Shown here piece by piece: positions 39,048 to 47,069 of a stretch of 51,665 nt of DNA (the first letter of the stretch is position 1; every line of letters begins with the position of its first letter). The notes beneath the pieces are model-generated. The model saw nothing but the letters and a program-made list of their open reading frames with translations. It searched no databases and had not been told where the DNA came from. The stretch is from Treponema sp. (GTDB taxonomy: Bacteria; Spirochaetota; Spirochaetia; Treponematales; Treponemataceae), in contig JAEETM010000018.1 of NCBI GenBank assembly GCA_016290335.1, forward strand, positions 1 through 51,665. The letters run 5' to 3'. Both the position numbers and the translations under genes were made by a program.

Positions 39048-39893
39048 ATGAACGTAATCGAAGTAAAAGATTTATGTAAATCATTTCCTTCTTTTCAGTT
39101 AAAAAATGTTAATATTGTTTTAGAAGAAGGCTACATAATGGGCTTTATCGGGCGAAATGGTGCAGGAAAAACCACAACGCTCAAATCTATCTTAAATCTT
39201 CTTAATCCAGACTCCGGTACAATAAATCTTTGCGGCCTTAATATGCCAAAGAATGAAACAGAAATCAAAAATCTTATTGGTTATGTAGCAGGTGGCGTGG
39301 ATTTTTATCCTGAACAGAAAATCAAAAAAATTACAAATATTACTAAAATCTTCTATAAAGAATGGGATGATGAACGCTACAAGGAGCTTTGCAAAAGATT
39401 CGAAATTGATGAAAACAAAAAGTTCAAGCAGCTTTCTGCCGGAATGAAGGTAAAATATTCAATTGCAGTTGCTTTGAGTCATAACGCAAAATTACTTATT
39501 TTGGATGAGCCTACAAGCGGTCTTGATCCTGCTGCCCGTGATGATTTAATCCTTATTTTCCAGGAGTTTGTAGAAGACGGTAAACATTCAATCCTGTTTT
39601 CAACTCACATCACTTCGGATTTGGAAAAATGCGCTGACTTTATCACCTATATCAAAGGCGGAGAAATCCTTGCGTCTACCGATGTTGAAACCTTTGAAAA
39701 GAGCTACCTGCTTGTTGCCGGTAAAAAGGATGATTTGACACCAGAGCTCGAAGGCAAGGTGATTGGTATTCACAAGCACAACCTTGGTTTTGAAGGAATG
39801 ATAAAAGCTGATGATAAAGCTCTTGTAGAAGGAATGGAAATCTCGGTTCCATCACTCGAAGATATTATGATTCATCTTGAAAGACGTTCGTAA
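39048..39893 (+). CDS. ABC transporter ATP-binding protein (YtrB-like)
   Basis: A 281-residue ABC ATPase: Walker A GRNGAGKTTTLKSIL, signature KQLSAGMKVKYSIAVAL, Walker B LLILDEPTSGLDP and switch His in FSTHITSD. The signature begins LSAGM rather than LSGGQ, as in the YtrB/YxlF-like group of efflux ATPases. The C-terminal 65 residues are a non-ATPase extension. GGAGG precedes the ATG. It forms an exporter with the following membrane protein, under a GntR regulator of the YtrA class. Such units respond to cell-envelope antibiotics in Firmicutes; the trigger here is unknown. Confidence 0.9.
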   Translation: MNVIEVKDLCKSFPSFQLKNVNIVLEEGYIMGFIGRNGAGKTTTLKSILNLLNPDSGTINLCGLNMPKNETEIKNLIGYVAGGVDFYPEQKIKKITNITKIFYKEWDDERYKELCKRFEIDENKKFKQLSAGMKVKYSIAVALSHNAKLLILDEPTSGLDPAARDDLILIFQEFVEDGKHSILFSTHITSDLEKCADFITYIKGGEILASTDVETFEKSYLLVAGKKDDLTPELEGKVIGIHKHNLGFEGMIKADDKALVEGMEISVPSLEDIMIHLERRS

Positions 39894-39907
39894 AAAGGAG
39901 GCGCAAA

Positions 39908-40600
39908 ATGAGTATGGTATTTAAGCTTTTGAAAAAGGAAGCAACCCTTAATTATAATGTTTCAACAGTCATCTGGTGTATTTGTGCAGCCGGAATGTAT
40001 TATATACCGAATTATCCGGCTTACATTGGAATGTTCTATTTACTTCTTGCAGTTATGATGATTTTCCAGCTTGGACAGGCTGCAAACGATCTTACTTATT
40101 CTGCACTTCTGCCGGTTCGTAAGGTAGACACAGTTTCGGCAAGATTTCTCTATTGCGGGCTCCTGGAAATTGTAATTATTGCATTGAGTCTGATTGCATG
40201 CTTTGTCCGCAGATTTGCAGGATTCCCGCCGAATGCATCTGGTATAGACATGAATGTTGCTTTCTATGGATTGCAGTTGATTATTATATCTATAATCAAT
40301 CTGGTATATTTGGGAAATGTTTATAAAAATCCGGCAAAGGTTGGAAAGCTGTTTTTTATTTCTTCTATTTTGTATTTTGTTTTGTATGCACTTTGTGAAA
40401 TCCCAATTTGGGTTTATAAGGCAATGGATGAACAGACTGGATTCGTCCTTGCAGACATTGGTGCTTATCTTAAAGCAAACGATGGTGCAGGAATGATTAA
40501 GCAGATTCCTCTGCTGATTGTTGGAATTATATTCTATGTTTTAAGCTGGGTGATTACTTATAAGCGCGGTTGTAAGCAGTTCCAGAAGTATGATATTTAA
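39908..40600 (+). CDS. ABC-2 type transporter permease
   Basis: A 230-residue membrane protein with six predicted helices (VIWCICAAGMYYIPNYPAYIGMF region, MIFQLGQAAND, LEIVIIALSLIACF, LQLIIISIINLVYLG, LFFISSILYFVLYALCEIPIWV and LLIVGIIFYVLSWVIT). DLTYSALLPVRKVDTVSARF is typical of the ABC-2 family permeases linked to YtrB-like ATPases. AGGAGG lies 6 bases before the ATG, 15 bases after the ATPase gene. No soluble binding protein is present, so export is expected. Confidence 0.82.
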   Translation: MSMVFKLLKKEATLNYNVSTVIWCICAAGMYYIPNYPAYIGMFYLLLAVMMIFQLGQAANDLTYSALLPVRKVDTVSARFLYCGLLEIVIIALSLIACFVRRFAGFPPNASGIDMNVAFYGLQLIIISIINLVYLGNVYKNPAKVGKLFFISSILYFVLYALCEIPIWVYKAMDEQTGFVLADIGAYLKANDGAGMIKQIPLLIVGIIFYVLSWVITYKRGCKQFQKYDI

Positions 40601-40618
40601 TTGAACGTTCGAATGTAA

Positions 40619-40987
40619 ATGGACTTAGTTTTATCACAAAAAAGTGACAAGCCAATTTATACTCAGATTTTCGAACAGATTTCGAACCAGATTCTGAAAG
40701 GGGAGCTTAAGCCGGGAACAAGGCTGCCCCCAATCAGAACTGTTGCAGTAGAGCTGAGGGTCAGCATTATCCCTATTAAACAGGCGTGGGACATGCTTGA
40801 ACGTGAAGGCTTTATTGTTACTGCAGCCGGGCGCGGTACTTTTGTAAATGATCTTGAATCTCACGAAATAGAGCAGAAGAGAAGTTCCACCGCCGAAGAT
40901 TTACTTGCAAAGGATGTAAAGGCCTGCAGGGAGATGGGACTTACCCTTGACGAAATAATGAATATTGTTAAGAAGAGTTTTGAATGA
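40619..40987 (+). CDS. GntR family regulator, YtrA subfamily
   Basis: A 122-residue regulator beginning MDLVLSQKSDKPIYTQIFEQISNQI, with winged helix PGTRLPPIRTVAVELRVSIIPIKQAWDMLEREGFIVTAAGRGTFV, and a short two-helix C-terminus as in the YtrA subfamily. It lies after the two transporter genes; in Firmicutes the regulator is usually first. No clear ribosome site precedes the ATG, only TTGAACGTTCGAA, so it may depend on coupling or be made at low level. Its operator is most likely the 41-base inverted repeat at 38969-39009. Confidence 0.88.
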   Translation: MDLVLSQKSDKPIYTQIFEQISNQILKGELKPGTRLPPIRTVAVELRVSIIPIKQAWDMLEREGFIVTAAGRGTFVNDLESHEIEQKRSSTAEDLLAKDVKACREMGLTLDEIMNIVKKSFE

Positions 40988-41014
40988 TAAGCGATAATGC
41001 TTGTTAGCCGACGC

Positions 41015-41485
41015 TTACAAAATCTTTTCCATTCCGATTTTCTGTGGTACTAATCCGCACTTTTCATAGAACTTTTTAGCACCTTCATTCAAAGACCAGA
41101 CGTTCAGCGTAACATTGTAACAGCCGCTCTTTTTTGCAAAGTCAACAACAAAATCATAAACCTGTTTACCTACATGCTGGCCGCGGCAATTTTCATCAAC
41201 GCACAAATCATCTATATACAAGGTTTTTATATCGGTAAGAATATTGTCGTTCAAATGCTGAATAAAACGACAGAATGCATAACCGAGCACTTTTTCATTT
41301 TCATCAACGGCAACGAAAATCGGATTTGAATCATCCTTGAGCATTTCAACAAGCTGCTCGTCTGTGTACTTGCGTGTGTTGCCTTTAAAAAGATCCGGAC
41401 GTCCGTTGTGGTGAACTGTAAGAACCTGTAACAATAAGCTGTTTAAGCCAGAAAGGTGTCTTGTGTCTGCGCGTTTAATTTCCAT
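41015..41485 (-). CDS. GNAT family N-acetyltransferase
   Basis: A 156-residue acetyltransferase. The acetyl-CoA loop is in LYIDDLCVDENCRGQHVGKQVYDFVVDFAKKSGC (motif RGQHVG), then VTLNVWSLNEGAKKFYEKCGLVPQKIGMEKIL, the usual GNAT C-terminus. AGGATT lies 8 bases upstream of the ATG. Alone on its strand among rightward genes, between the GntR gene and the flavoprotein gene. Substrate unknown. Confidence 0.88.
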   Translation of the reverse strand: MEIKRADTRHLSGLNSLLLQVLTVHHNGRPDLFKGNTRKYTDEQLVEMLKDDSNPIFVAVDENEKVLGYAFCRFIQHLNDNILTDIKTLYIDDLCVDENCRGQHVGKQVYDFVVDFAKKSGCYNVTLNVWSLNEGAKKFYEKCGLVPQKIGMEKIL

Positions 41486-41604
41486 TTTGCAATCCTGTTT
41501 TTGTGGGTTATAATTAAATAATTTATAGAAACTAATTTATTATAATTCAGATTATAATTCAAGTTATCTAAAAAAGGATTTTATAAGAGCAGGAGGTTCT
41601 CCGT

Positions 41605-43659
41605 ATGAAAGAAAGTTATAATCCACTTTTTACTCCGTGGAAAATTGGAAATGTGGAAATTAAAAACCGCATTGTTATGACATCAATGGGTGGTACGTCT
41701 ATCTTTGGGTGGCTTGAGCCGAATCATTTTGATAAGGAAGCTGCCAACTTTTTGCTGGAACGAGCTAAGAACAATGTTGGTTTGATTTTGCCCGGCATAG
41801 CGCCAATACGTGACACTCTGGGCGGCAAGTGGCTTTATCAGGGAAAAGGAAAGTTCAAAAAGCTTGAAGAGTTTATGACAGAGTTCCACAAGACAGGTGC
41901 CAAAATGTTTGTTCAGCTTACAGCGGGTTTTGGTCGAAGTCTTGCAATCAACGATATAATGGTAAAATCTGCAAAGAACAAGGCTCTCGGCCTTTTAATG
42001 AAGCCTATCCTTGATGTTGATTATCTTACTGCAAGTGCAAGTGCAACTCCTAACCGTTGGGATGATTCCTGCACATCACGTCCTCTTACAAAAAAAGAAA
42101 TTAAACAGATGATAGATGCTTTTGCAAAAACTGCAAAGCTTTGTAAAGATGCCGGAGTTGATGGTGTTGAGATTCACGCTGTACACGAAGGCTATCTGCT
42201 GGATCAGTTTACAATGAAGTATACAAATCTGCGTGATGATGAATATGGCGGAAGCTTTGAAAACCGTTACCGCTTCCCGGTAGAAATTGTAAAGGCAATT
42301 AAAGCTGTTTGCGGCGAAGACTTCCCGGTTTCTCTGCGCTATTCGGTTGTTTCTAAAACAAAGGGTTTTGGAAAGGGCGCGCTTCCTGGCGAAGATTATG
42401 TTGAAGTTGGTCGCGACATGGAAGAAAGCGAAAAGGCAGCAAAGTATCTTCAGGATGCAGGTTACGATATGCTTAACTGCGACAACGGAACTTACGATGC
42501 GTGGTATTGGGCACATCCGCCTATGTACATGAGCCAGAACTGTAATCTGGAGGATGTAAAGCACATTAAGAAGTTTGTTGATATTCCTGTTGTTTGTGCA
42601 GGCCGTATGACTCCTGAAGTTGCCGCTGGTGCAATTGCTGCGGGCGAGCTTGATGCAATGGGTGTTGCACGTCAGTTCCTTGCCGATTCTGAATGGATTA
42701 CAAAAATGATGGCAGACAACGAAGCTGCAATCAGACCATGTATCTGCTGTCATAATGGATGCTTTAATATGGCGCATTACAAGGGTGTTGCGAATGACCA
42801 GTCACTTACAGACAATATGGGAATGGCCCGTTGTGCTATAAATCCGCCGACAATGCAGCACAATAAATATAAGATTGTAAAAGCTGCGACAGCTAAAAAG
42901 GTTGCCGTAATTGGTGGAGGAATTGCCGGTATGGAAGCAGCCAGAGTTCTTGCATTGCGCGGACACAAGCCGGTGATTTTTGAAAAAGGTGACAAGCTTG
43001 GCGGCGTATTCAATGCAGCTGCGGCTCCATCATTTAAGGAAAAAGATAAGGAGTTGTTAGTCTGGTATAACAAAGAAATGAAGGACAACAATGTTGAGGT
43101 GCGCCTTAACACAACTGTAACTTCTTTAGACGAGCTCAAGGATTTTGACAACATCATAGTTGCTACCGGAGCTGTGGCTAACAAACCTAGAATCGAAGGA
43201 CTGGATAAAACTGTTGAAGCGTGCGATTACTTGAATGGGGCAGCGGTTGGCAATAAGGTTATCATTATCGGCGGTGGACTTACCGGCTGCGAAATTGCCT
43301 ACGACCTGTATAACAAAGGAAAAACTCCTGTCATCATCGAAATGAAAAATGACTTGATTGCGGTTAAGGGTGTTTGTCTTGCAAACAGTTCTTACCTGCG
43401 CGATTTCTTTGAGCTGAATAAGGTTGAGGTTCATCTTGAAACTACGCTTTTGAAGGTTACCGATAAAGGTGTTGTTGTAAAAGATAAATCTGGTAAAGAG
43501 TTTGAAATTGAAGGTGATACTGTTATTGCTTCAATGGGATATCATCCGGCACCAGTATTTGCTAAGTCGGGCAAAGTAAAGCTGATAGGTGATTGTGATA
43601 AAGTTGGTAACCTGCGCACTGCAATATGGAAAGCGTGGGATGTAGCGATGAAGATTTAA
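41605..43659 (+). CDS. Old-yellow-enzyme type FMN/FAD/4Fe-4S enoate reductase-like protein
   Basis: A 684-residue three-part flavoprotein. Residues about 5-370 form the FMN barrel (LFTPWKIGNVEIKNRIVMTSMGG, HAVHEGYLLDQF, LRDDEYGGSFENRYRF, VCAGRMTPEVAAGAIAAGELD). The 4Fe-4S cluster is bound by PCICCHNGCFNMAHY and a later Cys in ARCAINP. The C-terminal part has two dinucleotide folds, VAVIGGGIAGMEAARVLALRG and VIIIGGGLTGCEIAYDL. This matches 2-enoate reductase, 2,4-dienoyl-CoA reductase and BaiCD/BaiH types, which reduce an activated C=C bond with NAD(P)H. It lies 12 bases before an aconitase X dehydratase, suggesting a dehydration-reduction pair. AGGAGG precedes the ATG. Confidence 0.9.
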   Translation: MKESYNPLFTPWKIGNVEIKNRIVMTSMGGTSIFGWLEPNHFDKEAANFLLERAKNNVGLILPGIAPIRDTLGGKWLYQGKGKFKKLEEFMTEFHKTGAKMFVQLTAGFGRSLAINDIMVKSAKNKALGLLMKPILDVDYLTASASATPNRWDDSCTSRPLTKKEIKQMIDAFAKTAKLCKDAGVDGVEIHAVHEGYLLDQFTMKYTNLRDDEYGGSFENRYRFPVEIVKAIKAVCGEDFPVSLRYSVVSKTKGFGKGALPGEDYVEVGRDMEESEKAAKYLQDAGYDMLNCDNGTYDAWYWAHPPMYMSQNCNLEDVKHIKKFVDIPVVCAGRMTPEVAAGAIAAGELDAMGVARQFLADSEWITKMMADNEAAIRPCICCHNGCFNMAHYKGVANDQSLTDNMGMARCAINPPTMQHNKYKIVKAATAKKVAVIGGGIAGMEAARVLALRGHKPVIFEKGDKLGGVFNAAAAPSFKEKDKELLVWYNKEMKDNNVEVRLNTTVTSLDELKDFDNIIVATGAVANKPRIEGLDKTVEACDYLNGAAVGNKVIIIGGGLTGCEIAYDLYNKGKTPVIIEMKNDLIAVKGVCLANSSYLRDFFELNKVEVHLETTLLKVTDKGVVVKDKSGKEFEIEGDTVIASMGYHPAPVFAKSGKVKLIGDCDKVGNLRTAIWKAWDVAMKI

Positions 43660-43671
43660 GAGGAGAAATAA

Positions 43672-44961
43672 ATGTACGAATATAAAATGAAACTTACGCC
43701 GGAGCAGAAAGCAATTCTGGAAGGAAGTGAAGGCGAAACAAAAGCAAAGGTAATGGAAACAATTGTCCGCTATGGCGATTTGTTTGAGGCAACAGAGCTT
43801 GTAAAGGTAACACATGGTCAGGGACATCTTGTTACGTCGTTTGGATTTGGTGTTCTGGAGCCGGTTTACAAAACAATGGATAAGCTGATTGATGCGGGCC
43901 TGAAGGTTGAAGAAGGTTTTACAATGGATCCGCGACCAATGGATTTTGCAAACGCAAAGTGTACGCTTCTGGATAAGATTCTGTTCAAGGCAATTCTTTA
44001 CAACAAGCAGAAGGACTATGAAGAGCAGCTTAGAAAGCTTGGACTTGTAAATCCTGATGCATTCAGCTGTGCATGTTATTTTGATGAGATGGGAAACATT
44101 CCTAAAAAAGGGGACATCCTTTCCTGGGCAGAATCAAGTGCTGTAAATTATGCAAACTCTGTTCTTGGTGCCCGCTGTAACCGTAACTCCGGAATGATTG
44201 ATATTTTCGGTTCAATTATTGGTTATGTGCCGAAGTTTGGTTTGCTTACTGATGAAGGACGAAAAGCAAAATGGAAGATTACGGTGAACACAACTAAAAA
44301 ACCGGTTGCCCAGATTCTTGGTTCTGCAATCGGAATTAAGGTTATGGAAGACGTGCCTTACATTGTTGGCCTGGATAAATGGATTGGAACTGAGTTGAAC
44401 GATGATGCAAAAGCATATCTTAAAGATTTTGGTGCGGCAACTGCTTCTAACGGAGCGGTTGGTCTTTATCACGTAGAAAATCTTACGCCGGAAGCTGTTG
44501 AACTTGGGGACAGTCTTTTGTGTGAAAATTACAAAGAATATGTAATTGATGATGCAGAACTTGAGCGCGTTTATAAATCTTATCCTGTAATGTGGAAGGA
44601 GCCTGAAAAAGAAGGAACTTACGCTTTTGTAGGATGTCCGCATCTTTCTATGAGCCAGCTTAACGAATGGTCTGATAAGATTGTTGAAGGGCTTAAAGCT
44701 GACGGTAAGAAAAAGGTTGCTGTTACAACAGTTATCTGCACTGCGCCTCCTGTCCTTGAAGCGTTCAAAAAGACTGAAAAATATAAAGCTTTGTATGCAA
44801 CGGGTGCAAGAGTTACGGCAATCTGTCCGCTTATGTATATGTCTAATCCGCTTACAAAATCACGCAGAATTATGACTTGTTCAAACAAGCTCAGAACTTA
44901 TTCTACGGCGCGTTATTACAAAGATGATGAGCTGTTAGACATCATTGTTGGCAGGAAGTAG
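43672..44961 (+). CDS. Aconitase X catalytic (large) subunit
   Basis: A 429-residue DUF521/AcnX protein: MKLTPEQKAILEGSEGETKAKVMETIVRYGDLF at the N-terminus, the conserved VTHGQGHLVTSFG, LGARCNRNSGMIDIFGSIIG, AFVGCPHLSMSQL and VTTVICTAPP. Known AcnX enzymes are iron-sulfur hydro-lyases: cis-3-hydroxy-L-proline dehydratase in bacteria and phosphomevalonate dehydratase in archaea. The substrate here is uncertain; the GQGHLVTSFG segment differs from the hydroxyproline enzymes as I remember them. Followed 28 bases later by the small subunit; preceded by an enoate-reductase-type flavoprotein. GAGGAG precedes the ATG. Confidence 0.85.
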   Translation: MYEYKMKLTPEQKAILEGSEGETKAKVMETIVRYGDLFEATELVKVTHGQGHLVTSFGFGVLEPVYKTMDKLIDAGLKVEEGFTMDPRPMDFANAKCTLLDKILFKAILYNKQKDYEEQLRKLGLVNPDAFSCACYFDEMGNIPKKGDILSWAESSAVNYANSVLGARCNRNSGMIDIFGSIIGYVPKFGLLTDEGRKAKWKITVNTTKKPVAQILGSAIGIKVMEDVPYIVGLDKWIGTELNDDAKAYLKDFGAATASNGAVGLYHVENLTPEAVELGDSLLCENYKEYVIDDAELERVYKSYPVMWKEPEKEGTYAFVGCPHLSMSQLNEWSDKIVEGLKADGKKKVAVTTVICTAPPVLEAFKKTEKYKALYATGARVTAICPLMYMSNPLTKSRRIMTCSNKLRTYSTARYYKDDELLDIIVGRK

Positions 44962-44989
44962 AAGGTAGAATTAAACACAGGAGCATTTT

Positions 44990-45430
44990 ATGAAAGAGTT
45001 CAAAGGACGAGTTATAAATAAAGGTTATTACAAAGGAGAAGCGGTTGTTTCTCATCAGGGTGTGAATACGCTGGCAACGTTCCAGAAGTCGGCAATTGCT
45101 AAATCAAAGCAGGTAATTGTTGCAGACCAGAACAACAAGGATATTTTTGAAAAGAATATTACCGGCAAGGCTTTGTGTCTTCCGCAGACAATCGGTTCTA
45201 CAACGGGCGGTATGGTTATTCAGGTTATCTGTTCTATGGGAATAAATCCTGCGTGTCTGCTTTTTTCAGAGCACATTGATTCTCTTGCGGGTGCGGGAGT
45301 AATTCTTTCTGCAGTCTGGGAAAACAGTAAGCTTATTGCTGTGGACCAGCTGGGACAGGAGTTCCTTGATACCGTAAAAACCGGCGACACAATCGAAGTT
45401 ACCGAAGACGGGACAGTAAGAATTTTGTAA
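44990..45430 (+). CDS. Aconitase X swivel (small) subunit
   Basis: A 146-residue DUF126 protein, the separate swivelling domain of two-subunit (type II) aconitase X: KEFKGRVINKGYYKGEAVVSHQGVN, LCLPQTIGSTTGGMVIQVICSMGINPACLLF and AGVILSAVWENSKLIAVDQLGQEF. The conserved GSTTGG-type loop carries the residues that bind substrate carboxylate and help hold the cluster. Genes for the two subunits are adjacent, as expected. AGGAG precedes the ATG. It completes the flavoprotein-AcnX operon; an inverted repeat AGGTTT-GCA-AAACCT follows at about 45440. Confidence 0.87.
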   Translation: MKEFKGRVINKGYYKGEAVVSHQGVNTLATFQKSAIAKSKQVIVADQNNKDIFEKNITGKALCLPQTIGSTTGGMVIQVICSMGINPACLLFSEHIDSLAGAGVILSAVWENSKLIAVDQLGQEFLDTVKTGDTIEVTEDGTVRIL

Positions 45431-45478
45431 AGTCACATAAGGTTTGCAAAACCTAAAGGTTTGGGTTATACTTTTCCT

Positions 45479-45916
45479 ATGAGTAAGAAAACCGATAACG
45501 TTTACGGAGCTATCGAAAATATTTCGCAGCTTACAAAAAAACTGGAAGAGTATAACCAGCAGCTTTCTGTACAGGGAAATGCGAGCAGGGAGCTTGAAGA
45601 TATTTATTTTGGGCTGAATCAGGAAATAAAAAATCTTACGTTCTGGTTCAGCTCTCTTTATTCCTACAATGGAAAATCCACCAGTTATGCTAAAAAATCT
45701 GCCAGCCGCGAAAACGGCAAAAAAGGTGGCCGCCCACCCAAAGAAATAACCCAGCGAAAGCGTAGGATAGCAGAACTCACCGAAGTTGTTATTCCAGACT
45801 TACAGCATAAAATTAAGTTCACAAATGATGCCGAAGAAGAAGCAAAGTTGAAAAAGGACTTAAGGCGGGTAAAAACGGAGTTAAAAAAGCTGGAAGATGA
45901 GTTGGGGAAAATATAG
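45479..45916 (+). CDS. Hypothetical coiled-coil protein
   Basis: A 145-residue protein that I do not recognise. I start it at ATG 45479 (MSKKTDNVYGAIENISQLTK); a TTG at 45461 is possible but sits directly on the only purine-rich site. It has two helical coiled-coil parts (residues about 5-55 and 95-145, rich in Lys/Glu/Leu heptads) joined by a basic loop, KKSASRENGKKGGRPPKEITQ. The KKGGRPPK sequence is the type found in AT-hook or nucleic-acid-binding linkers and in site-specific-recombinase-associated small proteins, so DNA or RNA contact is possible. No signal peptide. Function unknown. Confidence 0.6.
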   Translation: MSKKTDNVYGAIENISQLTKKLEEYNQQLSVQGNASRELEDIYFGLNQEIKNLTFWFSSLYSYNGKSTSYAKKSASRENGKKGGRPPKEITQRKRRIAELTEVVIPDLQHKIKFTNDAEEEAKLKKDLRRVKTELKKLEDELGKI

Positions 45917-45953
45917 GTGTAATTAATGATTTATACAAAGAGGTTTTTGAAAA

Positions 45954-46334
45954 ATGAGCCTAAAATATTTAAAAATAAGGAAGATTAGTATCTTATTTTT
46001 TTTAGTATTCTTATCATGTAAAGTTACAGATAATTATACAGGAGTCTGGGTTTCAACAGATTCATATTTATATAAAAATACAAAAGTTGAATTCTTTGAT
46101 AATAATAGAGTTATTATGTCAAATCTCCCACAAAATGGTTATATTGATATATCTTCAAATCCACAAGATGCTTTTGATTCATCTATAAAAGAATGTTTAT
46201 TTGATAAAAAAGAAAACAGAATATGGTATAATAATTTTTCTAATGATGTTTTCGCAGAAATTACTTTTATTACTTCAAAAGAAATGGTAATTGTTTTTTC
46301 AAATGGGACGATATGTAATTTTGAAAAACAATAA
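45954..46334 (+). CDS. Small orphan lipoprotein
   Basis: A 126-residue lipoprotein: signal ISILFFLVFLSC with Cys at about residue 22, then TGVWVSTDSYLYKNTKVEFFDNNRVIMSN, a short beta-barrel-like pattern seen in lipocalin-like small lipoproteins, and EITFITSKEMVIVFSNGT. No family recognised. GAGG precedes the ATG. Base use is markedly A/T-rich compared with the flanking genes (AAA, ATA, TTT and TAT codons dominate), a hint of recent acquisition, shared with the next gene. Confidence 0.6.
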   Translation: MSLKYLKIRKISILFFLVFLSCKVTDNYTGVWVSTDSYLYKNTKVEFFDNNRVIMSNLPQNGYIDISSNPQDAFDSSIKECLFDKKENRIWYNNFSNDVFAEITFITSKEMVIVFSNGTICNFEKQ

Positions 46335-46351
46335 AAAGGATGATAAGGAAA

Positions 46352-46900
46352 ATGTCGGCCATAAATCTGAAAGGGGAAAAAGGTATTGATAATAAAATAT
46401 TAGGATTTTTTTTGCTTTTTATATTTATGTCATGTTCTTCAACGCAACATATAAATATAGGGAGTACATATAAAGTAGATAAGAAGGATTTATCAAGGTA
46501 TTATGTTTTATATAATGCAGCTGATATATTATATTTGAAAGTAATTTCAAAGAATGAAAAAATTGGTGTTATAGATGGTAAAGTAGTATATGTACAGTGT
46601 GAAAATAAACGTCATTTTCATAAATACAATATAAAAGAAATTACATTTGATGATATTTTAGTTGAGCCAGGCGTAGGGTTTTATGTAAAGCTTCCAGATG
46701 AATGGTATGGATTTATAGATGATATAAATACAGATCTTACAAAAGAACAATTAACAATAAAGTTCATTTTTAAGAAAGAGAGTTTTTCATTGGTTGGAGA
46801 TGTACATGAACTTATGCACTATAATGATTACTTAGAATGGTTAGATCCATCTTCGTTTTTTTATGATGATCTAAATAATAAAATTATTATTGCACATTAA
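46352..46900 (+). CDS. Orphan lipoprotein
   Basis: A 182-residue lipoprotein. Start at 46352 (MSAINLKGEKGID) because AAGGAAA lies directly upstream, while the ATG at 46340 sits right on its purine stretch. Signal FFLLFIFMSC with lipobox, then GSTYKVDKKDLSRYYVLYNAADILYLKVIS. No family recognised; the C-terminus has a long acidic stretch (ELMHYNDYLEWLDPSSFFYDDLNN). It follows the 45954 lipoprotein by 17 bases and has the same A/T-rich codon use, so the two were probably gained together. Confidence 0.6.
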   Translation: MSAINLKGEKGIDNKILGFFLLFIFMSCSSTQHINIGSTYKVDKKDLSRYYVLYNAADILYLKVISKNEKIGVIDGKVVYVQCENKRHFHKYNIKEITFDDILVEPGVGFYVKLPDEWYGFIDDINTDLTKEQLTIKFIFKKESFSLVGDVHELMHYNDYLEWLDPSSFFYDDLNNKIIIAH

Positions 46901-46908
46901 AAAGTCAG

Positions 46909-47010
46909 GGGCGTTGCGGGGACACCCTAGAAAACAGAGTTTCCCCGCTGGAAGGGGTGGCGGAAAACGCCGAAAGGCGTTTGGAGACAGGGGAAGGCTT
47001 TCCCCTTCAA
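46909..47010 (+). repeat. GC-rich structured intergenic element, copy 2
   Basis: Opens AGGGGCGTTGCGGGG, holds AAACGCC (46965-46971), GAAA, GGCGTTT (46976-46982), a 7-bp stem with a GNRA tetraloop, and ends AGGGGAA (46989-46995), GGCT, TTCCCCT (47000-47006). The order matches the element at 5283-5371. An eight-T run lies about 25 bases further on. Confidence 0.6.
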
Positions 47011-47069
47011 AAGTAATTAAAAACAATTTTTTTTCCAAAATCTAAAAAACAGATGTATAATGGAAGGTA

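Noticed and set aside
45431..45478. Terminator of the aconitase X operon
   Set aside because: AGGTTT-GCA-AAACCT forms a short stem but no T-run follows, so it was left as an inverted repeat only.
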